Both the position numbers and the translations under genes were made by a program. A stretch of DNA of 64,000 nt from Paracoccus sp. M683 (GTDB taxonomy: Bacteria; Pseudomonadota; Alphaproteobacteria; Rhodobacterales; Rhodobacteraceae): positions 62,357-126,356 of the forward strand of contig NZ_VKDF01000004.1 in the NCBI RefSeq assembly GCF_007096355.1, in the 5' to 3' direction. Shown piece after piece: positions 21,070 through 30,362 of the stretch. The notes beneath the pieces were generated by a model, which was not told the origin of the DNA, did not search any database, and saw only the letters and a program-made list of their open reading frames with translations. Position 1 is the first letter of the stretch; every line of letters begins with the position of its first letter.

Positions 21070-22179
21070 TCAGGTGGGCAGGCCGACCAGTTTCCAGGCC
21101 CGGCGCAGCATCGTCACCTCGGTGCTGGTTATGCCGTAAAGCTCGATCGCGGCGGCGACGGTCTGGTCGGACCATTGCGCGAAACTGGCCAGCGGGTTGT
21201 TCAGCTGCTGCAAGGCGCGATACCAGATCTGCCCCGGCTTTTCCCAGGAATTTCCGCCAATATACTGGCAATACAGATAAAAGGCGTGGTTCGGGATGCC
21301 GGAATTGATATGGACCCCGCCATGGTCGTCGGTGGTGGACAGGAAATTGTCCATATGGAAGGGCTGCGGATCCTGGCCCAGCAACTCGTCATGATAGGCG
21401 GTGCCGGGGGCCTTCATGCTGCGCAGCCCGACGCCCTTGATGTCGGGGCCGAGGATCTCGCCGCCGATGATCCAGTCGGCCTGATTCACGTCCTGCCCCT
21501 TGTGGCGCTGCACCGCGATGGCGCCGAAAACATCGGCGATGCTTTCGTTCAATGCCCCCGACTGGTCCTGATAGACCAGCCCGCCCGAATGCTGGATGAT
21601 GCCATGGGTCATCTCATGCGCGATGACGGACAGGTCGATAAAGGTCCTGAACAGCTGCCCGTCGCCATTGCCATAGGCCATCTGCTCGCCATTCCAGAAG
21701 GCGTTGTTATAGTTGCGCCGGTGATTGACCGTGGCGATCAGCGCCATGCCTTTGCCATCCAGAGAATCGCGGTCATATTCGTCGCCAAACAGTCCGAATA
21801 CCTGACCCGCCGCGTCATAGGCGCGGTCGGCATCCTCGATGCCGCAAGGGTCGTCGCCCTCCTCGCGCACCAGTTTTCCGGGCAGCGTGGCCTTGTGCTG
21901 GCCGTCATGGATCTGCCGGTTGGGGCTGTATTTCGCTGCCGCCGCCCGACCCTGGCCGCGGGCCCGTGCCATGGCGGGCGAATCCTCGGGCGGGGCCGGC
22001 GTGACATGCGCGTTGTCCTGGCGGTCGTCGCGCAATTGTTCGGTTTGCTTCAGCAGGCTGCGCGCCATTTCGGCCAGGCGCTCGTCGCCGCGCAGGGCGA
22101 TGACGCGCAGCATATGCGGGGGAACGATGCAGTTGATCGTGTGATGATGAGTGCCATGGGAACAGACTGAAAAACACAT
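21070..22179 (-). CDS. Protealysin-like M4 (thermolysin-family) metalloprotease
   Basis: 369 aa zinc metallopeptidase. No signal peptide. It has the short protealysin-type propeptide, recognisable by CIVPPHMLRVIA near residue 17, instead of the long FTP-type one. The zinc motif is HEMTH (His188, Glu189, His192) with the third ligand in NESIADVFGA (Glu about 212). The catalytic His region is DDHGGVHINSGIPNHAFYLY. Protealysin-type enzymes are known from Serratia and act in or leave the cytoplasm without a Sec signal. Start ATG 22179 is supported by a GAGAGG ten nt upstream. It pairs with the emfourin-type inhibitor just downstream. Confidence 0.93.
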   Translation of the reverse strand: MCFSVCSHGTHHHTINCIVPPHMLRVIALRGDERLAEMARSLLKQTEQLRDDRQDNAHVTPAPPEDSPAMARARGQGRAAAAKYSPNRQIHDGQHKATLPGKLVREEGDDPCGIEDADRAYDAAGQVFGLFGDEYDRDSLDGKGMALIATVNHRRNYNNAFWNGEQMAYGNGDGQLFRTFIDLSVIAHEMTHGIIQHSGGLVYQDQSGALNESIADVFGAIAVQRHKGQDVNQADWIIGGEILGPDIKGVGLRSMKAPGTAYHDELLGQDPQPFHMDNFLSTTDDHGGVHINSGIPNHAFYLYCQYIGGNSWEKPGQIWYRALQQLNNPLASFAQWSDQTVAAAIELYGITSTEVTMLRRAWKLVGLPT

Positions 22180-22415
22180 GCGTCGGGAACCTCTCGCTTG
22201 GGAATCGAGGTTAACACAGACTAACTTCGGAACAAATAGAGAACATCAACCATGGGACGTATTTTGCGCATTTCAATCAACCATGTGTCCGGCTGTGATC
22301 GCATGTGCCGAATCCGTCGGTCTTACCCTGTCATTGCGGTGCAAGACGGTGAACCGAACTTGCGCCTGCCGCGTTGGCGGGGCAGGTTCTGACGGAACAT
22401 GATGGAGAATGGTGC

Positions 22416-23423
22416 ATGAGTGGTCTGATCGCGCTGCTGGATGACGTGGCCTCGATTTCCAAGGTTGCGGCGGCGTCAATCGACGACGTAGCGGGCCAGG
22501 CGGTCAAGGCCGGCGCCAAGGCCGCAGGCGCGGTGATCGACGATGCCGCGGTGACACCGAAATACGTCCAAGGCTTCGATGCAAGCCGCGAATTGCCGAT
22601 TGTCTGGAAGATCGCGCGCGGCTCGCTGTTCAACAAGCTGGTGATCCTGCTGCCCATCGCGTTGCTTCTGTCGGCCTTCGCGCCATGGCTGATCGCGCCC
22701 CTGCTGATGATCGGCGGGGCCTATCTGTGCTATGAAGGCGCCGAGAAGGTCGCCCATGCCTTTGGCAGCGATTCCGACACGCATGACAGCGAAAAGCACA
22801 CCCATCCCGATCAGGACGGCGCCGCGCTGGAGGAAGCCCGCGTGGCCGGTGCGATCAAGACCGATTTCATCCTCTCGGCCGAGATCATGACCATCGCGCT
22901 GTCCACCATACCGGAAGATGACACCCTCTGGATGAAGGCGTTGATTCTGTTCATCGTCGCCATCGGGATTACGGTTGCCGTCTATGGTTTCGTTGCGCTG
23001 ATCGTTAAGGCCGATGATGTCGGCGTGCATCTGGCGACCGAACGAAAGGGCGCGCTGGCCGCGCTTGGTCGCGGCATCGTCAAGTTCATGCCGGGTTTCA
23101 TGAAGGTGCTGACCGTCGTTGGCACCGCCGCGATGATCTGGGTCGGCGGGCAGATCGTGATCCACGGCCTGCACGAGCTGGGCCAGCACCAGCCCTATGA
23201 ATGGATCAATCATCAGGCCGAGGCCGCAGCGGCCGCCGTGCCGCAATTCTCTGGTCTGGTCAATTGGGCCGTCACGGCCTTTTTCGACGGGATTGTCGGG
23301 CTTGTTCTTGGCCTGATCCTGATCCCGCTGGCGAAATACGTGATCAACCCGATCCTTGGCGCGACGGCCATTCCGCTGATCGGCTGGATCAAGGGCCTGT
23401 TCGGCGGCGCCAGCAAGGCCTGA
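22416..23423 (+). CDS. DUF808-family (YedI-like) membrane protein
   Basis: 335 aa multi-span inner membrane protein. N-terminal signature MSGLIALLDDVASISKVAAASIDDVAGQA, then KAAGAVIDDAAVTPKYVQGF, about six hydrophobic segments with conserved LIAPLLMIGGAYLCYEGAEKVAH, ILSAEIMTIALSTIP and the C-terminal GATAIPLIGWIKGLFGGA. The family's function is undetermined. The ATG at 22416 follows a GGAG. It stands alone, divergent from the M4 protease gene. Confidence 0.9.
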   Translation: MSGLIALLDDVASISKVAAASIDDVAGQAVKAGAKAAGAVIDDAAVTPKYVQGFDASRELPIVWKIARGSLFNKLVILLPIALLLSAFAPWLIAPLLMIGGAYLCYEGAEKVAHAFGSDSDTHDSEKHTHPDQDGAALEEARVAGAIKTDFILSAEIMTIALSTIPEDDTLWMKALILFIVAIGITVAVYGFVALIVKADDVGVHLATERKGALAALGRGIVKFMPGFMKVLTVVGTAAMIWVGGQIVIHGLHELGQHQPYEWINHQAEAAAAAVPQFSGLVNWAVTAFFDGIVGLVLGLILIPLAKYVINPILGATAIPLIGWIKGLFGGASKA

Positions 23424-23452
23424 GCCAGATAAGGGAAGGGGCCGGCGCCTGA

Positions 23453-23863
23453 TCAGTCGATCAGCATGATCTCGGTCGGCCCCGGTGGCAGATAGCCCTT
23501 GGGGAAGCCGCTATACCAGGCTTTCGAATAGAGAAGCGCGCAGGCGCAGCCCGCACGCGAGGTTTCGGTGCGCTCGACCTGGCCCTGAATGACGTGCAGC
23601 CCCGATCGGCCGGCTTCGCGGGCCAGATCGGCGGGCGAGGCCAGCCCACCTTTTTGCCGGATGGCGTCAATCCGTGGGCGAAGATCGTTGGGGCCATCGG
23701 TCTGTTCGGCGCGGGTGATCGCACCGGTCCTGCAATTCAGCAGGGAAAAGCGCCCGTATTCCGGGCCATTCCCCACAGCGGTCAGGGTATAGAGGCCGAT
23801 ATTCTCTCTGCCCAGATCCTCGGCGGGAAGCTCATAGGTGGTGGCGCCGTATTCCATTTCCAC
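23453..23863 (-). CDS. Lipoprotein-like protein of unknown function, 5' end disrupted or mis-started
   Basis: The longest frame with a normal start codon begins at GTG 23863 (136 aa). The same frame stays open upstream to 23983 and there encodes IRDAAILSCLFLAGCLSDD, a convincing lipobox signal (LAGC) just before the conserved-looking part. Directly before it an in-frame ATG (23989-23987) is followed at once by TAA, so the lipoprotein has no usual start. Either it starts at ATT 23974, or the second codon has become a stop, or there is a sequence error. The body (YTLTAVGNGPEYGRFSLLNC, several Cys, C-terminal PPGPTEIMLID) matches no family I recognise. It is divergent from ugpB. Confidence 0.5.
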   Translation of the reverse strand: MEMEYGATTYELPAEDLGRENIGLYTLTAVGNGPEYGRFSLLNCRTGAITRAEQTDGPNDLRPRIDAIRQKGGLASPADLAREAGRSGLHVIQGQVERTETSRAGCACALLYSKAWYSGFPKGYLPPGPTEIMLID

Positions 23864-24101
23864 CCGGCCGCAGCCCGCATCGCTGGTCGCTTGCTTTCGA
23901 AGGGCGGTGTCGTCGGACAGGCACCCTGCCAGAAACAGGCACGAGAGGATGGCCGCGTCTCTGATTCCGGGAATGGAAACCTGTTACATATTGAATTCGT
24001 GATATTATACCTTCTTCGCACCAAGGATCGGCACCGGTCTACCACTTCCATCAGCCCCATGCATATCGGCTGCACTGTTTCGTTGACCGGTCAGTCAAAG
24101 A

Positions 24102-24141
24102 CTGTCACATTTCCTTCGCAAAACGGTTGTGGAACTGTCAC
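24102..24141 (+). promoter_or_regulatory. Pho-box-like repeats upstream of ugpB
   Basis: CTGTCAC occurs at 24102-24108 and again at 24135-24141, 33 bp apart (three 11-bp periods). Related GTCA-containing sequence (CAGTCAA) lies at 24092. PhoB boxes are 7-bp CTGTCAT-type repeats at 11-bp spacing, and ugp operons are PhoB targets in several proteobacteria. The two intermediate 11-bp positions match poorly. Confidence 0.4.
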
Positions 24142-24195
24142 CACGAACGGCTAGACCGCGCGGGTATCCACGACCTCAACAGGAGGAAAAACAAT

Positions 24196-25509
24196 ATGAA
24201 ACTTATGTTTACGGCCTCGGCCGTCGCTTTTGCCGTATCTGCTGCTACCGCGCAGGCGCAGACCGAAGTTCAGTGGTGGCACGCCATGGGCGGCGAATTG
24301 GGCGCCAAGCTGGAAGAGATCGTCAAGGGCTTCAACGACAGCCAAAGCGATTACAAGGTCGTCCCCTCCTACAAGGGCACCTACCCGGAAACCATGACCG
24401 CCGCGATTGCGGCCTTCCGCGCCAAGCAGCAGCCCGCCATCGTTCAGGTCTTTGAAGTCGGCACCGGCACGATGATGGCCGCAGAAGGCGCCATCATTCC
24501 GGTCCATCAACTGATGGCCGATCAGGGTGCCGCCTTTGATCCGGCCGGCTTCCTGCCGCAGGTCGTGGGCTATTACACCGATACCGACGGCAATATGCTG
24601 TCCATGCCGTTCAACAGCTCGACGCCCATCCTGTATTACAACAAGACGGTCTTCGAAAAGGCCGGGCTGGACCCGAACACCCCGCCAAAGACCTGGGGCG
24701 AGATGGAAGAATTTTCCAAGAAGATCATCGACTCGGGTGCGGCCACCTGTGGCTTCACGACCGGCTGGATCAGCTGGATCCAGACCGAGAATTTCAGCGC
24801 CTGGCACAACCAGCCCATCGGCACGATGGAAAACGGCTTTGGCGGGCTTGATGCGCGCCTGACCGTGAATGGCCCTGTGCAGGTCAAGCATTGGGGCAAT
24901 CTGAAGAAATGGGCCGATGAAGGCATCTTCAAATATGGCGGCCCGGTCGGCGGCGACAACGCCCCGCCGATGTTCTATTCGCAGGAATGCGCGATGATCA
25001 TGAACAGCTCGGCTTCCCGCGCGGGCGTGATCGCCAATGCCAAGGATTTCGAGCTGGGCTTTGGCATGCTGCCCTATTACGACGATGTCGAGGGCGCGCC
25101 GCAGAACTCGATCATCGGGGGCGCGACGCTGTGGGTGCTGTCGGGACGTCCCGACGAGGAATATGCCGGCGCGGCGAAGTTCTTCGAATACCTCTCCAGC
25201 CCGGCGGTGCAGGCGGATTGGGCGTCCTTCTCGGGTTATCTGCCGATCACCCAGGCGGCGGCGGATGAAATGGCCGGCTTCTTTGCCGAAAATCCGGGTG
25301 CGGATACCGGGTTGAACCAGATCACGCTGAACGCCCCGACCGAGAATTCCAAAGGCCTGCGTTTCGGCAACTATGTCCAGATCCGTGGCATCATCGACGA
25401 GGAATTCGAGCAGCTTCTGGCCGGGTCCAAGGATGCCCAGGGCGCGCTGGATGGCGTGGTTGCGCGCGGCAATGCGCTGATCGAAGAATTCGAGACGCAG
25501 AACCAGTAG
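24196..25509 (+). CDS. ugpB: sn-Glycerol-3-phosphate ABC transporter, periplasmic binding protein
   Basis: 437 aa with a Sec signal peptide (MKLMFTASAVAFAVSAATAQA, cut before QTEVQ). The mature part begins EVQWWHAMGGELGAKLEEIVKGFN and continues YKVVPSYKGTYPETMTAAIAAFRA, the standard UgpB pattern; the GNMLSMPFNSSTPILYYNK hinge stretch is also typical. It delivers glycerol-3-phosphate (and often glycerophosphodiesters) to UgpAE. A strong AGGAGG lies 10 nt before ATG 24196. First gene of ugpBAEC, with Pho-box-like repeats upstream. Confidence 0.95.
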   Translation: MKLMFTASAVAFAVSAATAQAQTEVQWWHAMGGELGAKLEEIVKGFNDSQSDYKVVPSYKGTYPETMTAAIAAFRAKQQPAIVQVFEVGTGTMMAAEGAIIPVHQLMADQGAAFDPAGFLPQVVGYYTDTDGNMLSMPFNSSTPILYYNKTVFEKAGLDPNTPPKTWGEMEEFSKKIIDSGAATCGFTTGWISWIQTENFSAWHNQPIGTMENGFGGLDARLTVNGPVQVKHWGNLKKWADEGIFKYGGPVGGDNAPPMFYSQECAMIMNSSASRAGVIANAKDFELGFGMLPYYDDVEGAPQNSIIGGATLWVLSGRPDEEYAGAAKFFEYLSSPAVQADWASFSGYLPITQAAADEMAGFFAENPGADTGLNQITLNAPTENSKGLRFGNYVQIRGIIDEEFEQLLAGSKDAQGALDGVVARGNALIEEFETQNQ

Positions 25510-25572
25510 ACCTGACACCGGGGGCTGCGCCGATCGACGCGGCCCCCATCCCCTTCTGGCCCGAGTGACAAG

Positions 25573-26451
25573 ATGAAGCGCACGATCTTTCGCAATCAGC
25601 TATTGCCCTGGCTTTTGCTGGCCCCCCAGCTTGCCATCACCTTCATCTTCTTTCTCTGGCCCGCAGCCCAGGCGGTCTGGCAAAGTTTCCTGCGCGAGGA
25701 CGCCTTTGGCATCAACAGCACCTTTGTCTGGTTCGAGAATTACCGCCGCCTCTGGGGCAGTGCCGAATATCTGAACAGCATGAAGGTCACGCTGATCTTC
25801 GCCGTCTCGGTCACTGTGCTGTCGATGGGCGTGGCGCTGCTGATGGCGGTGGCGGTGGACCGGATGCTGCGATCGACGCGCATCTATACCACGCTGCTGG
25901 TCTGGCCCTATGCGGTGGCGCCTGCGGTAGCGGGCATCCTGTGGTGGTTCATCTTCAACCCGACCGTGGGGATCATGCCCTATGTGCTGGGCCAGATGGG
26001 CATTCGCTGGAACCATATCAGCAATCCCGATCAGGCGATGACGCTGGTGGTCATCGCAAGCGCCTGGAAGCAGATCAGCTATAACTTCCTGTTCTTCGTC
26101 GCCGGGCTGCAAGCGATTCCGGCGTCCCTGCGCGAGGCCGCCGCCATCGACGGCGCCGGGCCGATCAAGCGGTTCTTCACCATCACCTTCCCGCTACTGT
26201 CGCCCACGACCTTTTTCCTGCTGGTCGTCAATATCGTCTATTCGATGTTCGAGACCTTCGCCGTCATCGACAGCACGACCGAAGGCGGCCCGGCACAGGC
26301 CACGAATATCATGGTCTACAAGGTCTATTTCGACGGTTTTATTGGTCAGAACATGGGCAGTTCCGGCGCGCAATCGGTGATCCTGATGCTGATCGTGATC
26401 GCATTGACAGTGATCCAGTTCCGCTATGTCGAGAAGAAGGTGGAGTATTGA
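25573..26451 (+). CDS. ugpA: sn-Glycerol-3-phosphate ABC transporter permease UgpA
   Basis: 292 aa, six predicted membrane spans (first [22 protein letters not shown]). The EAA loop that contacts the ATPase is [25 protein letters not shown]. The MalF-like pairing with UgpE and the position 63 bp after ugpB fix the identity. C-terminal [29 protein letters not shown] is family-typical. It ends 1 bp before the ugpE start. Confidence 0.95.
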   Translation: MKRTIFRNQLLPWLLLAPQLAITFIFFLWPAAQAVWQSFLREDAFGINSTFVWFENYRRLWGSAEYLNSMKVTLIFAVSVTVLSMGVALLMAVAVDRMLRSTRIYTTLLVWPYAVAPAVAGILWWFIFNPTVGIMPYVLGQMGIRWNHISNPDQAMTLVVIASAWKQISYNFLFFVAGLQAIPASLREAAAIDGAGPIKRFFTITFPLLSPTTFFLLVVNIVYSMFETFAVIDSTTEGGPAQATNIMVYKVYFDGFIGQNMGSSGAQSVILMLIVIALTVIQFRYVEKKVEY

Positions 26452-26452
26452 G

Positions 26453-27301
26453 ATGATCGAGAACCGCCCCTTCCTGAACATACTCGCCCATCTGGTGCTG
26501 ATCTTCGGCGTGGCGCTGGTTGCGCTGCCGGTCTGGGTGGCCTTTGTGGCCTCGACCCATACGGCCACCGACTTTTCATCGGGCACGATCCCGATGTGGC
26601 CCGGCCCGCATCTGGTGGAAAATTACAGCCGCATGCTGGATGCCGGCGTGTCCACCAGCGGCACGCCTCCGGTGGGGCAGATGATGGTCAACAGCCTGAT
26701 CATGGCGCTGGCCATCGCCATCGGGAAGATCATCATCTCGATCCTGTCGGCCTTTGCCATCGTCTATTTCCGCTTTCCCCTGCGCAATCTGGCCTTCTGG
26801 TGCATCTTCGTGACGCTGATGCTGCCGGTCGAGGTGCGCATCGTGCCGACCTTCAAGGTGGTGGCCGATCTGGGTCTGCTGAACAGCTATGCCGGGTTGT
26901 CGATCCCGCTGATCGCGTCCGCCACGGCCACTTTCCTGTTCCGGCAGGTCTTTCTGACCATGCCCGATGAACTGGTCGAGGCCGCCCGGATCGACGGTGC
27001 AGGGCCGATGAAATTCTTCCGCGACATCCTGCTGCCGCTGTCGCGCACCAATATCGCGGCCTTGTTCGTGATCCTGTTCATCTATGGCTGGAACCAATAT
27101 CTGTGGCCGCTGCTCGTGACCACCGATTCCGGCTATTACACCATCGTTGCGGGCATCAAGCGCATGGCCGACGCGGTGGACGGGCTGCCACAATGGCATC
27201 TGGTGATGGCCACCGCCGTCATGGCGATGCTGCCGCCCGTCCTGGTCGTCGTGCTGATGCAGAAGCTGTTCGTCAAAGGTCTTGTCGAGACGGAGAAATA
27301 A
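26453..27301 (+). CDS. ugpE: sn-Glycerol-3-phosphate ABC transporter permease UgpE
   Basis: 282 aa, six membrane spans, MalG-type. N-terminal [22 protein letters not shown] loop [24 protein letters not shown]-terminal [35 protein letters not shown]. It forms the translocation pore with UgpA. ATG 26453 begins 1 bp after the ugpA stop; an upstream start inside ugpA is unlikely. ugpC starts 2 bp downstream. Confidence 0.95.
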   Translation: MIENRPFLNILAHLVLIFGVALVALPVWVAFVASTHTATDFSSGTIPMWPGPHLVENYSRMLDAGVSTSGTPPVGQMMVNSLIMALAIAIGKIIISILSAFAIVYFRFPLRNLAFWCIFVTLMLPVEVRIVPTFKVVADLGLLNSYAGLSIPLIASATATFLFRQVFLTMPDELVEAARIDGAGPMKFFRDILLPLSRTNIAALFVILFIYGWNQYLWPLLVTTDSGYYTIVAGIKRMADAVDGLPQWHLVMATAVMAMLPPVLVVVLMQKLFVKGLVETEK

Positions 27302-27303
27302 TC

Positions 27304-28311
27304 GTGGCATCCATTACCCTGGACAATGTCGGCAAGGTCTATCCCGGCGGCACACGGGCCATTGGCGACGTGAATATGGACATCGCCGATGGCGAGTTCA
27401 TCGTGCTGGTCGGGCCCTCGGGCTGCGGCAAATCCACCCTGCTGCGGATGGTCGCGGGGCTGGAAAGCATCACCGACGGCACCGTCAAGATCGGTGATCG
27501 CGTGGTGAACGAGGTCGAGCCTGCCGACCGCGACATTGCCATGGTGTTCCAGAACTACGCGCTTTACCCGCATATGACGGTCCGCCAGAACCTGGAATAC
27601 GGGCTGAAGAACCGCCGCACCCCGCGCGACGAGATCGCCCGCCGGGTCGAGGAAGCTGCCGGTATCCTGCAAATCGGCCAATATCTCGACCGCAAGCCAC
27701 GCGCCCTGTCGGGTGGTCAGCGCCAGCGCGTTGCCATGGGCCGCGCCATCGTGCGCGAACCGGCGGCGTTTCTGTTCGATGAACCGCTGTCGAATCTGGA
27801 TGCGAAACTGCGTGTCACCATGCGGCTTGAAATCAAGGACCTGCAAAGGCGGCTGAGAACCACCTCGCTTTACGTCACGCATGACCAGCTGGAGGCGATG
27901 ACCCTGGCTGACCGGCTGGTTGTTCTGAACATGGGCCGCGTGGAACAGATCGGCACACCGCTTGAGGTCTATCGCAAGCCGGCAAGCACCTTTGTTGCCG
28001 GGTTCATTGGCAGTCCGGCGATGAATCTGATCTCGTCCCGCGCGGTGCCGCATCTGCCCGGCAGCGCCCATGCCGGGCTGCTGGGCATTCGCCCTGAGGA
28101 TCTGGTTGTCGATCCTGCCGGCGCGATCGAACTGAAGATCACCGCGGTCGAGGAACTGGGCGCGCAGAGGCTGGTTCACGGTCTGGTCGGGGGCGAGGAT
28201 TTCACCGTCACCATGCCGTCGGACGCGGCCTTGGGCGACAGCCTGACGCTGTCGGTCCCCGCGCAGGCGCTGCACCGTTTCGACAAGGAAAGCGGCCTGC
28301 GGCTGGATTGA
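27304..28311 (+). CDS. ugpC: sn-Glycerol-3-phosphate ABC transporter ATPase UgpC
   Basis: 335 aa, GTG start at 27304 two bases after ugpE. Walker [12 protein letters not shown] (about residues 36-46), Q-loop [13 protein letters not shown], signature [14 protein letters not shown], Walker [16 protein letters not shown], and the H-loop [15 protein letters not shown]. The C-terminal TOBE/regulatory domain (about 235-335) includes [10 protein letters not shown]. Energises uptake through UgpAE. Shorter than the roughly 355-aa E. coli protein because the regulatory domain is compact. It converges with the anti-sigma gene (17-bp gap). Confidence 0.95.
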   Translation: MASITLDNVGKVYPGGTRAIGDVNMDIADGEFIVLVGPSGCGKSTLLRMVAGLESITDGTVKIGDRVVNEVEPADRDIAMVFQNYALYPHMTVRQNLEYGLKNRRTPRDEIARRVEEAAGILQIGQYLDRKPRALSGGQRQRVAMGRAIVREPAAFLFDEPLSNLDAKLRVTMRLEIKDLQRRLRTTSLYVTHDQLEAMTLADRLVVLNMGRVEQIGTPLEVYRKPASTFVAGFIGSPAMNLISSRAVPHLPGSAHAGLLGIRPEDLVVDPAGAIELKITAVEELGAQRLVHGLVGGEDFTVTMPSDAALGDSLTLSVPAQALHRFDKESGLRLD

Positions 28312-28328
28312 TCGCCGCGCGCCGGGGC

Positions 28329-28724
28329 TCAGCCACCCGACAGCAGCAGAATCGCAGCCAGAGCGGCCGCACCGGCGAGAATCGCGGCCAGCAGCCAGAT
28401 GAACCAACCGCCCTGGCCCGCGCCGCCCGACCGCGCCGATCCACGCCCGGCCCGGATTGGCGGCACATCCGCCAGCGGTTCCCTGGCCAGTCCAAGGGCG
28501 CGATGAACCGCCATCAGGGTCGCCGTCGGCGGCATTACCGGCGTCAGATCGTCGGCAAGGGGGGCCAACCGCTCTTGCCAATCGCGGATGGCGGCGGCGA
28601 AGGCCGGGTCGCTGGCCAGACGCTGACGGGCGGTTTGCAGGTCGTCGTCGCGCAGCAGGCCAAGCGCATATTCCGCCGCAAGGGCCTGGGTTTCCTCCTC
28701 GGGGGCAAGCGGTTTTTCGGTCAT
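28329..28724 (-). CDS. Anti-sigma factor, RskA-like, lacking a periplasmic domain
   Basis: 131 aa. The cytoplasmic anti-sigma part has LAAEYALGLLRDDDLQTARQRLASDPAFAAAIRDWQERLAPLADDL, the zinc-less RskA/ZAS-like pattern (no HxxxCxxC). It is followed by a Gly/Ser/Arg linker and one transmembrane helix (WFIWLLAAILAGAAALAAILLL, about 106-127), then stops after SGG. RskA-type proteins normally continue with a periplasmic domain of about 100 residues, which is absent here. It overlaps the sigma gene by ATGA and presumably holds it inactive at the membrane. Confidence 0.82.
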   Translation of the reverse strand: MTEKPLAPEEETQALAAEYALGLLRDDDLQTARQRLASDPAFAAAIRDWQERLAPLADDLTPVMPPTATLMAVHRALGLAREPLADVPPIRAGRGSARSGGAGQGGWFIWLLAAILAGAAALAAILLLSGG

Positions 28725-29263
28725 CGGCCTGTGCAGCTTTTCAATGTCAGCAGGGCCCGCCGCAGCCAGTCGCGCAGGGCGCCGGGCGGGGTATCGGTCA
28801 GCCGGCCCAGCTCCGAGTAGCTTGCGCCTTGCAGAAAGATCGTGCGGATCGCCTGGGATTGCGCCTCGTCCATTCCCGCAAGGCAGGTGTTCAGCCGTTC
28901 GCGCTGCTTCGCGGAAAGGTCTGGGCCACCGGCCAGCGGGCTGGCGGTGGCAGGCAGGGCATCAAGGCTGCCGGAAGGGGCGTTTCCGTCGCCGTGCAGC
29001 CGGGCCAGCGCCAGATCACGGGTCAGGGTGGTCAGCCAGGCCATCGGCGACAGCCCGGTTTCCGGCTGGCGCGCGCCATCCTGCCAGACGCGCTGGAACA
29101 CCTGGCGCAGCACATCCTGCGCGGCCGGCCTTTCCTTCAGGATCGACAGGCAAAGCGCGTGCAGCCGGGCCGAGGTCGCATCATACAGCGCATCCAGCGC
29201 GGCCCGGTCGCGATCGGCGATCCGGGCGATCAACTGTTCGACTTGGGCTCGGCGGCTGTCCAT
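28721..29263 (-). CDS. ECF-type RNA polymerase sigma factor
   Basis: 180 aa. Region 2: [48 protein letters not shown] and [16 protein letters not shown]. Region 4: [50 protein letters not shown], with a helix-turn-helix. This matches the SigK/RskA-associated ECF type. It is coupled by ATGA to its anti-sigma factor downstream. The signal and regulon cannot be told; in related bacteria such pairs respond to oxidative or envelope stress. The ATG at 29263 is 127 bp from the divergent cobS start. Confidence 0.88.
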   Translation of the reverse strand: MDSRRAQVEQLIARIADRDRAALDALYDATSARLHALCLSILKERPAAQDVLRQVFQRVWQDGARQPETGLSPMAWLTTLTRDLALARLHGDGNAPSGSLDALPATASPLAGGPDLSAKQRERLNTCLAGMDEAQSQAIRTIFLQGASYSELGRLTDTPPGALRDWLRRALLTLKSCTGR

Positions 29264-29292
29264 CGCGGATCGTATCCCTGTGGGCCGGTTTC

Positions 29293-29322
29293 AGGTTAGG
29301 CCGCGTCGTGGTTTCGCGTCAA
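29293..29322 (-). promoter_or_regulatory. Candidate sigma-70-type promoter of the sigma/anti-sigma operon
   Basis: Read on the minus strand: TTGACG (29322-29317), an 18-bp spacer, TAACCT (29298-29293), 29 bp before the sigma-factor start. No clear GGAAC-type ECF promoter was seen. Confidence 0.35.
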
Positions 29323-29390
29323 CGCCGGCGACCTTGCGCCCGGCCTGCGAATGCGCGATCAAGCAGGCTGGACGAGCAAAGGGGCCTGAC

Positions 29391-30362
29391 ATGCTGGATG
29401 CGACTGCGAAACCCACCGAAGAGATCGACCTGCGCGAGGTATTCGGTCTGGACAGCGACATGAAGGTCAAGGGCTTTGCCGAACGGACCGACCGCGTACC
29501 CGAGATCGACAGCACCTACAAGTTCGACCCTGATACCACTTTGGCCATTCTGGCGGGCTTTGCCTATAACCGCCGGGTGATGATCCAGGGCTATCACGGC
29601 ACCGGCAAGTCGACCCATATCGAACAGATCGCCGCGCGGCTGAACTGGCCCTGCGTGCGGGTGAACCTTGACAGCCATGTCAGCCGGATCGACCTGATCG
29701 GCAAGGATGCGATCAAGCTGGTCGATGGCAAGCAGGTCACGGTTTTCCACGAAGGCATCCTGCCCTGGGCGCTGCGCAACCCGACCGCCATTGTCTTTGA
29801 CGAATATGACGCAGGCCGCGCCGACGTGATGTTCGTGATCCAGCGCGTGCTGGAGGCAGACGGCAAGCTGACCCTGCTGGACCAGAACGAGGTGATCACG
29901 CCGAACCCCTATTTCCGCCTGTTTGCCACCGCGAACACTGTGGGTCTGGGCGACACGACCGGCCTCTATCACGGCACCCAGCAGATCAACCAGGGCCAGA
30001 TGGACCGCTGGTCCCTGGTCGCCACGCTGAACTATCTCAGCCATGACGCCGAGGCCGCCATCGTTCTGGCCAAAAGCCCCAATTACAACAACGAAAAGGG
30101 CCGCAAGATCATCAACCAGATGGTCACGCTGGCCGACCTGACGCGGACCGCCTTCATGCAGGGCGATCTGTCGACGGTCATGTCGCCGCGCACGGTGATT
30201 TCATGGGCGCAGAACGCGCGGATCTTCGACAATGTCGGCTATGCGTTCCGGCTGACCTTCCTGAATAAGTGTGACGAGCTTGAACGGCAGACCGTGGCCG
30301 AGTTCTATCAGCGCCTGTTCGACGAAGAACTGCCGGAAAGTGCGGCGGCGATTGCGGGGTGA
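29391..30362 (+). CDS. cobS: Aerobic cobaltochelatase subunit CobS
   Basis: 323 aa AAA+ ATPase of the CobNST complex that inserts cobalt into hydrogenobyrinate a,c-diamide for vitamin B12. N-terminal [17 protein letters not shown] is family-specific; Walker A is GYHGTGKST (about residues 67-75); Walker B is [12 protein letters not shown]; the sensor region is [11 protein letters not shown]. The ATG at 29391 begins [14 protein letters not shown]. Its partner cobT lies 1.2 kb downstream; cobN is not in the window. The stop overlaps a small secreted-protein gene. Confidence 0.94.
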   Translation: MLDATAKPTEEIDLREVFGLDSDMKVKGFAERTDRVPEIDSTYKFDPDTTLAILAGFAYNRRVMIQGYHGTGKSTHIEQIAARLNWPCVRVNLDSHVSRIDLIGKDAIKLVDGKQVTVFHEGILPWALRNPTAIVFDEYDAGRADVMFVIQRVLEADGKLTLLDQNEVITPNPYFRLFATANTVGLGDTTGLYHGTQQINQGQMDRWSLVATLNYLSHDAEAAIVLAKSPNYNNEKGRKIINQMVTLADLTRTAFMQGDLSTVMSPRTVISWAQNARIFDNVGYAFRLTFLNKCDELERQTVAEFYQRLFDEELPESAAAIAG

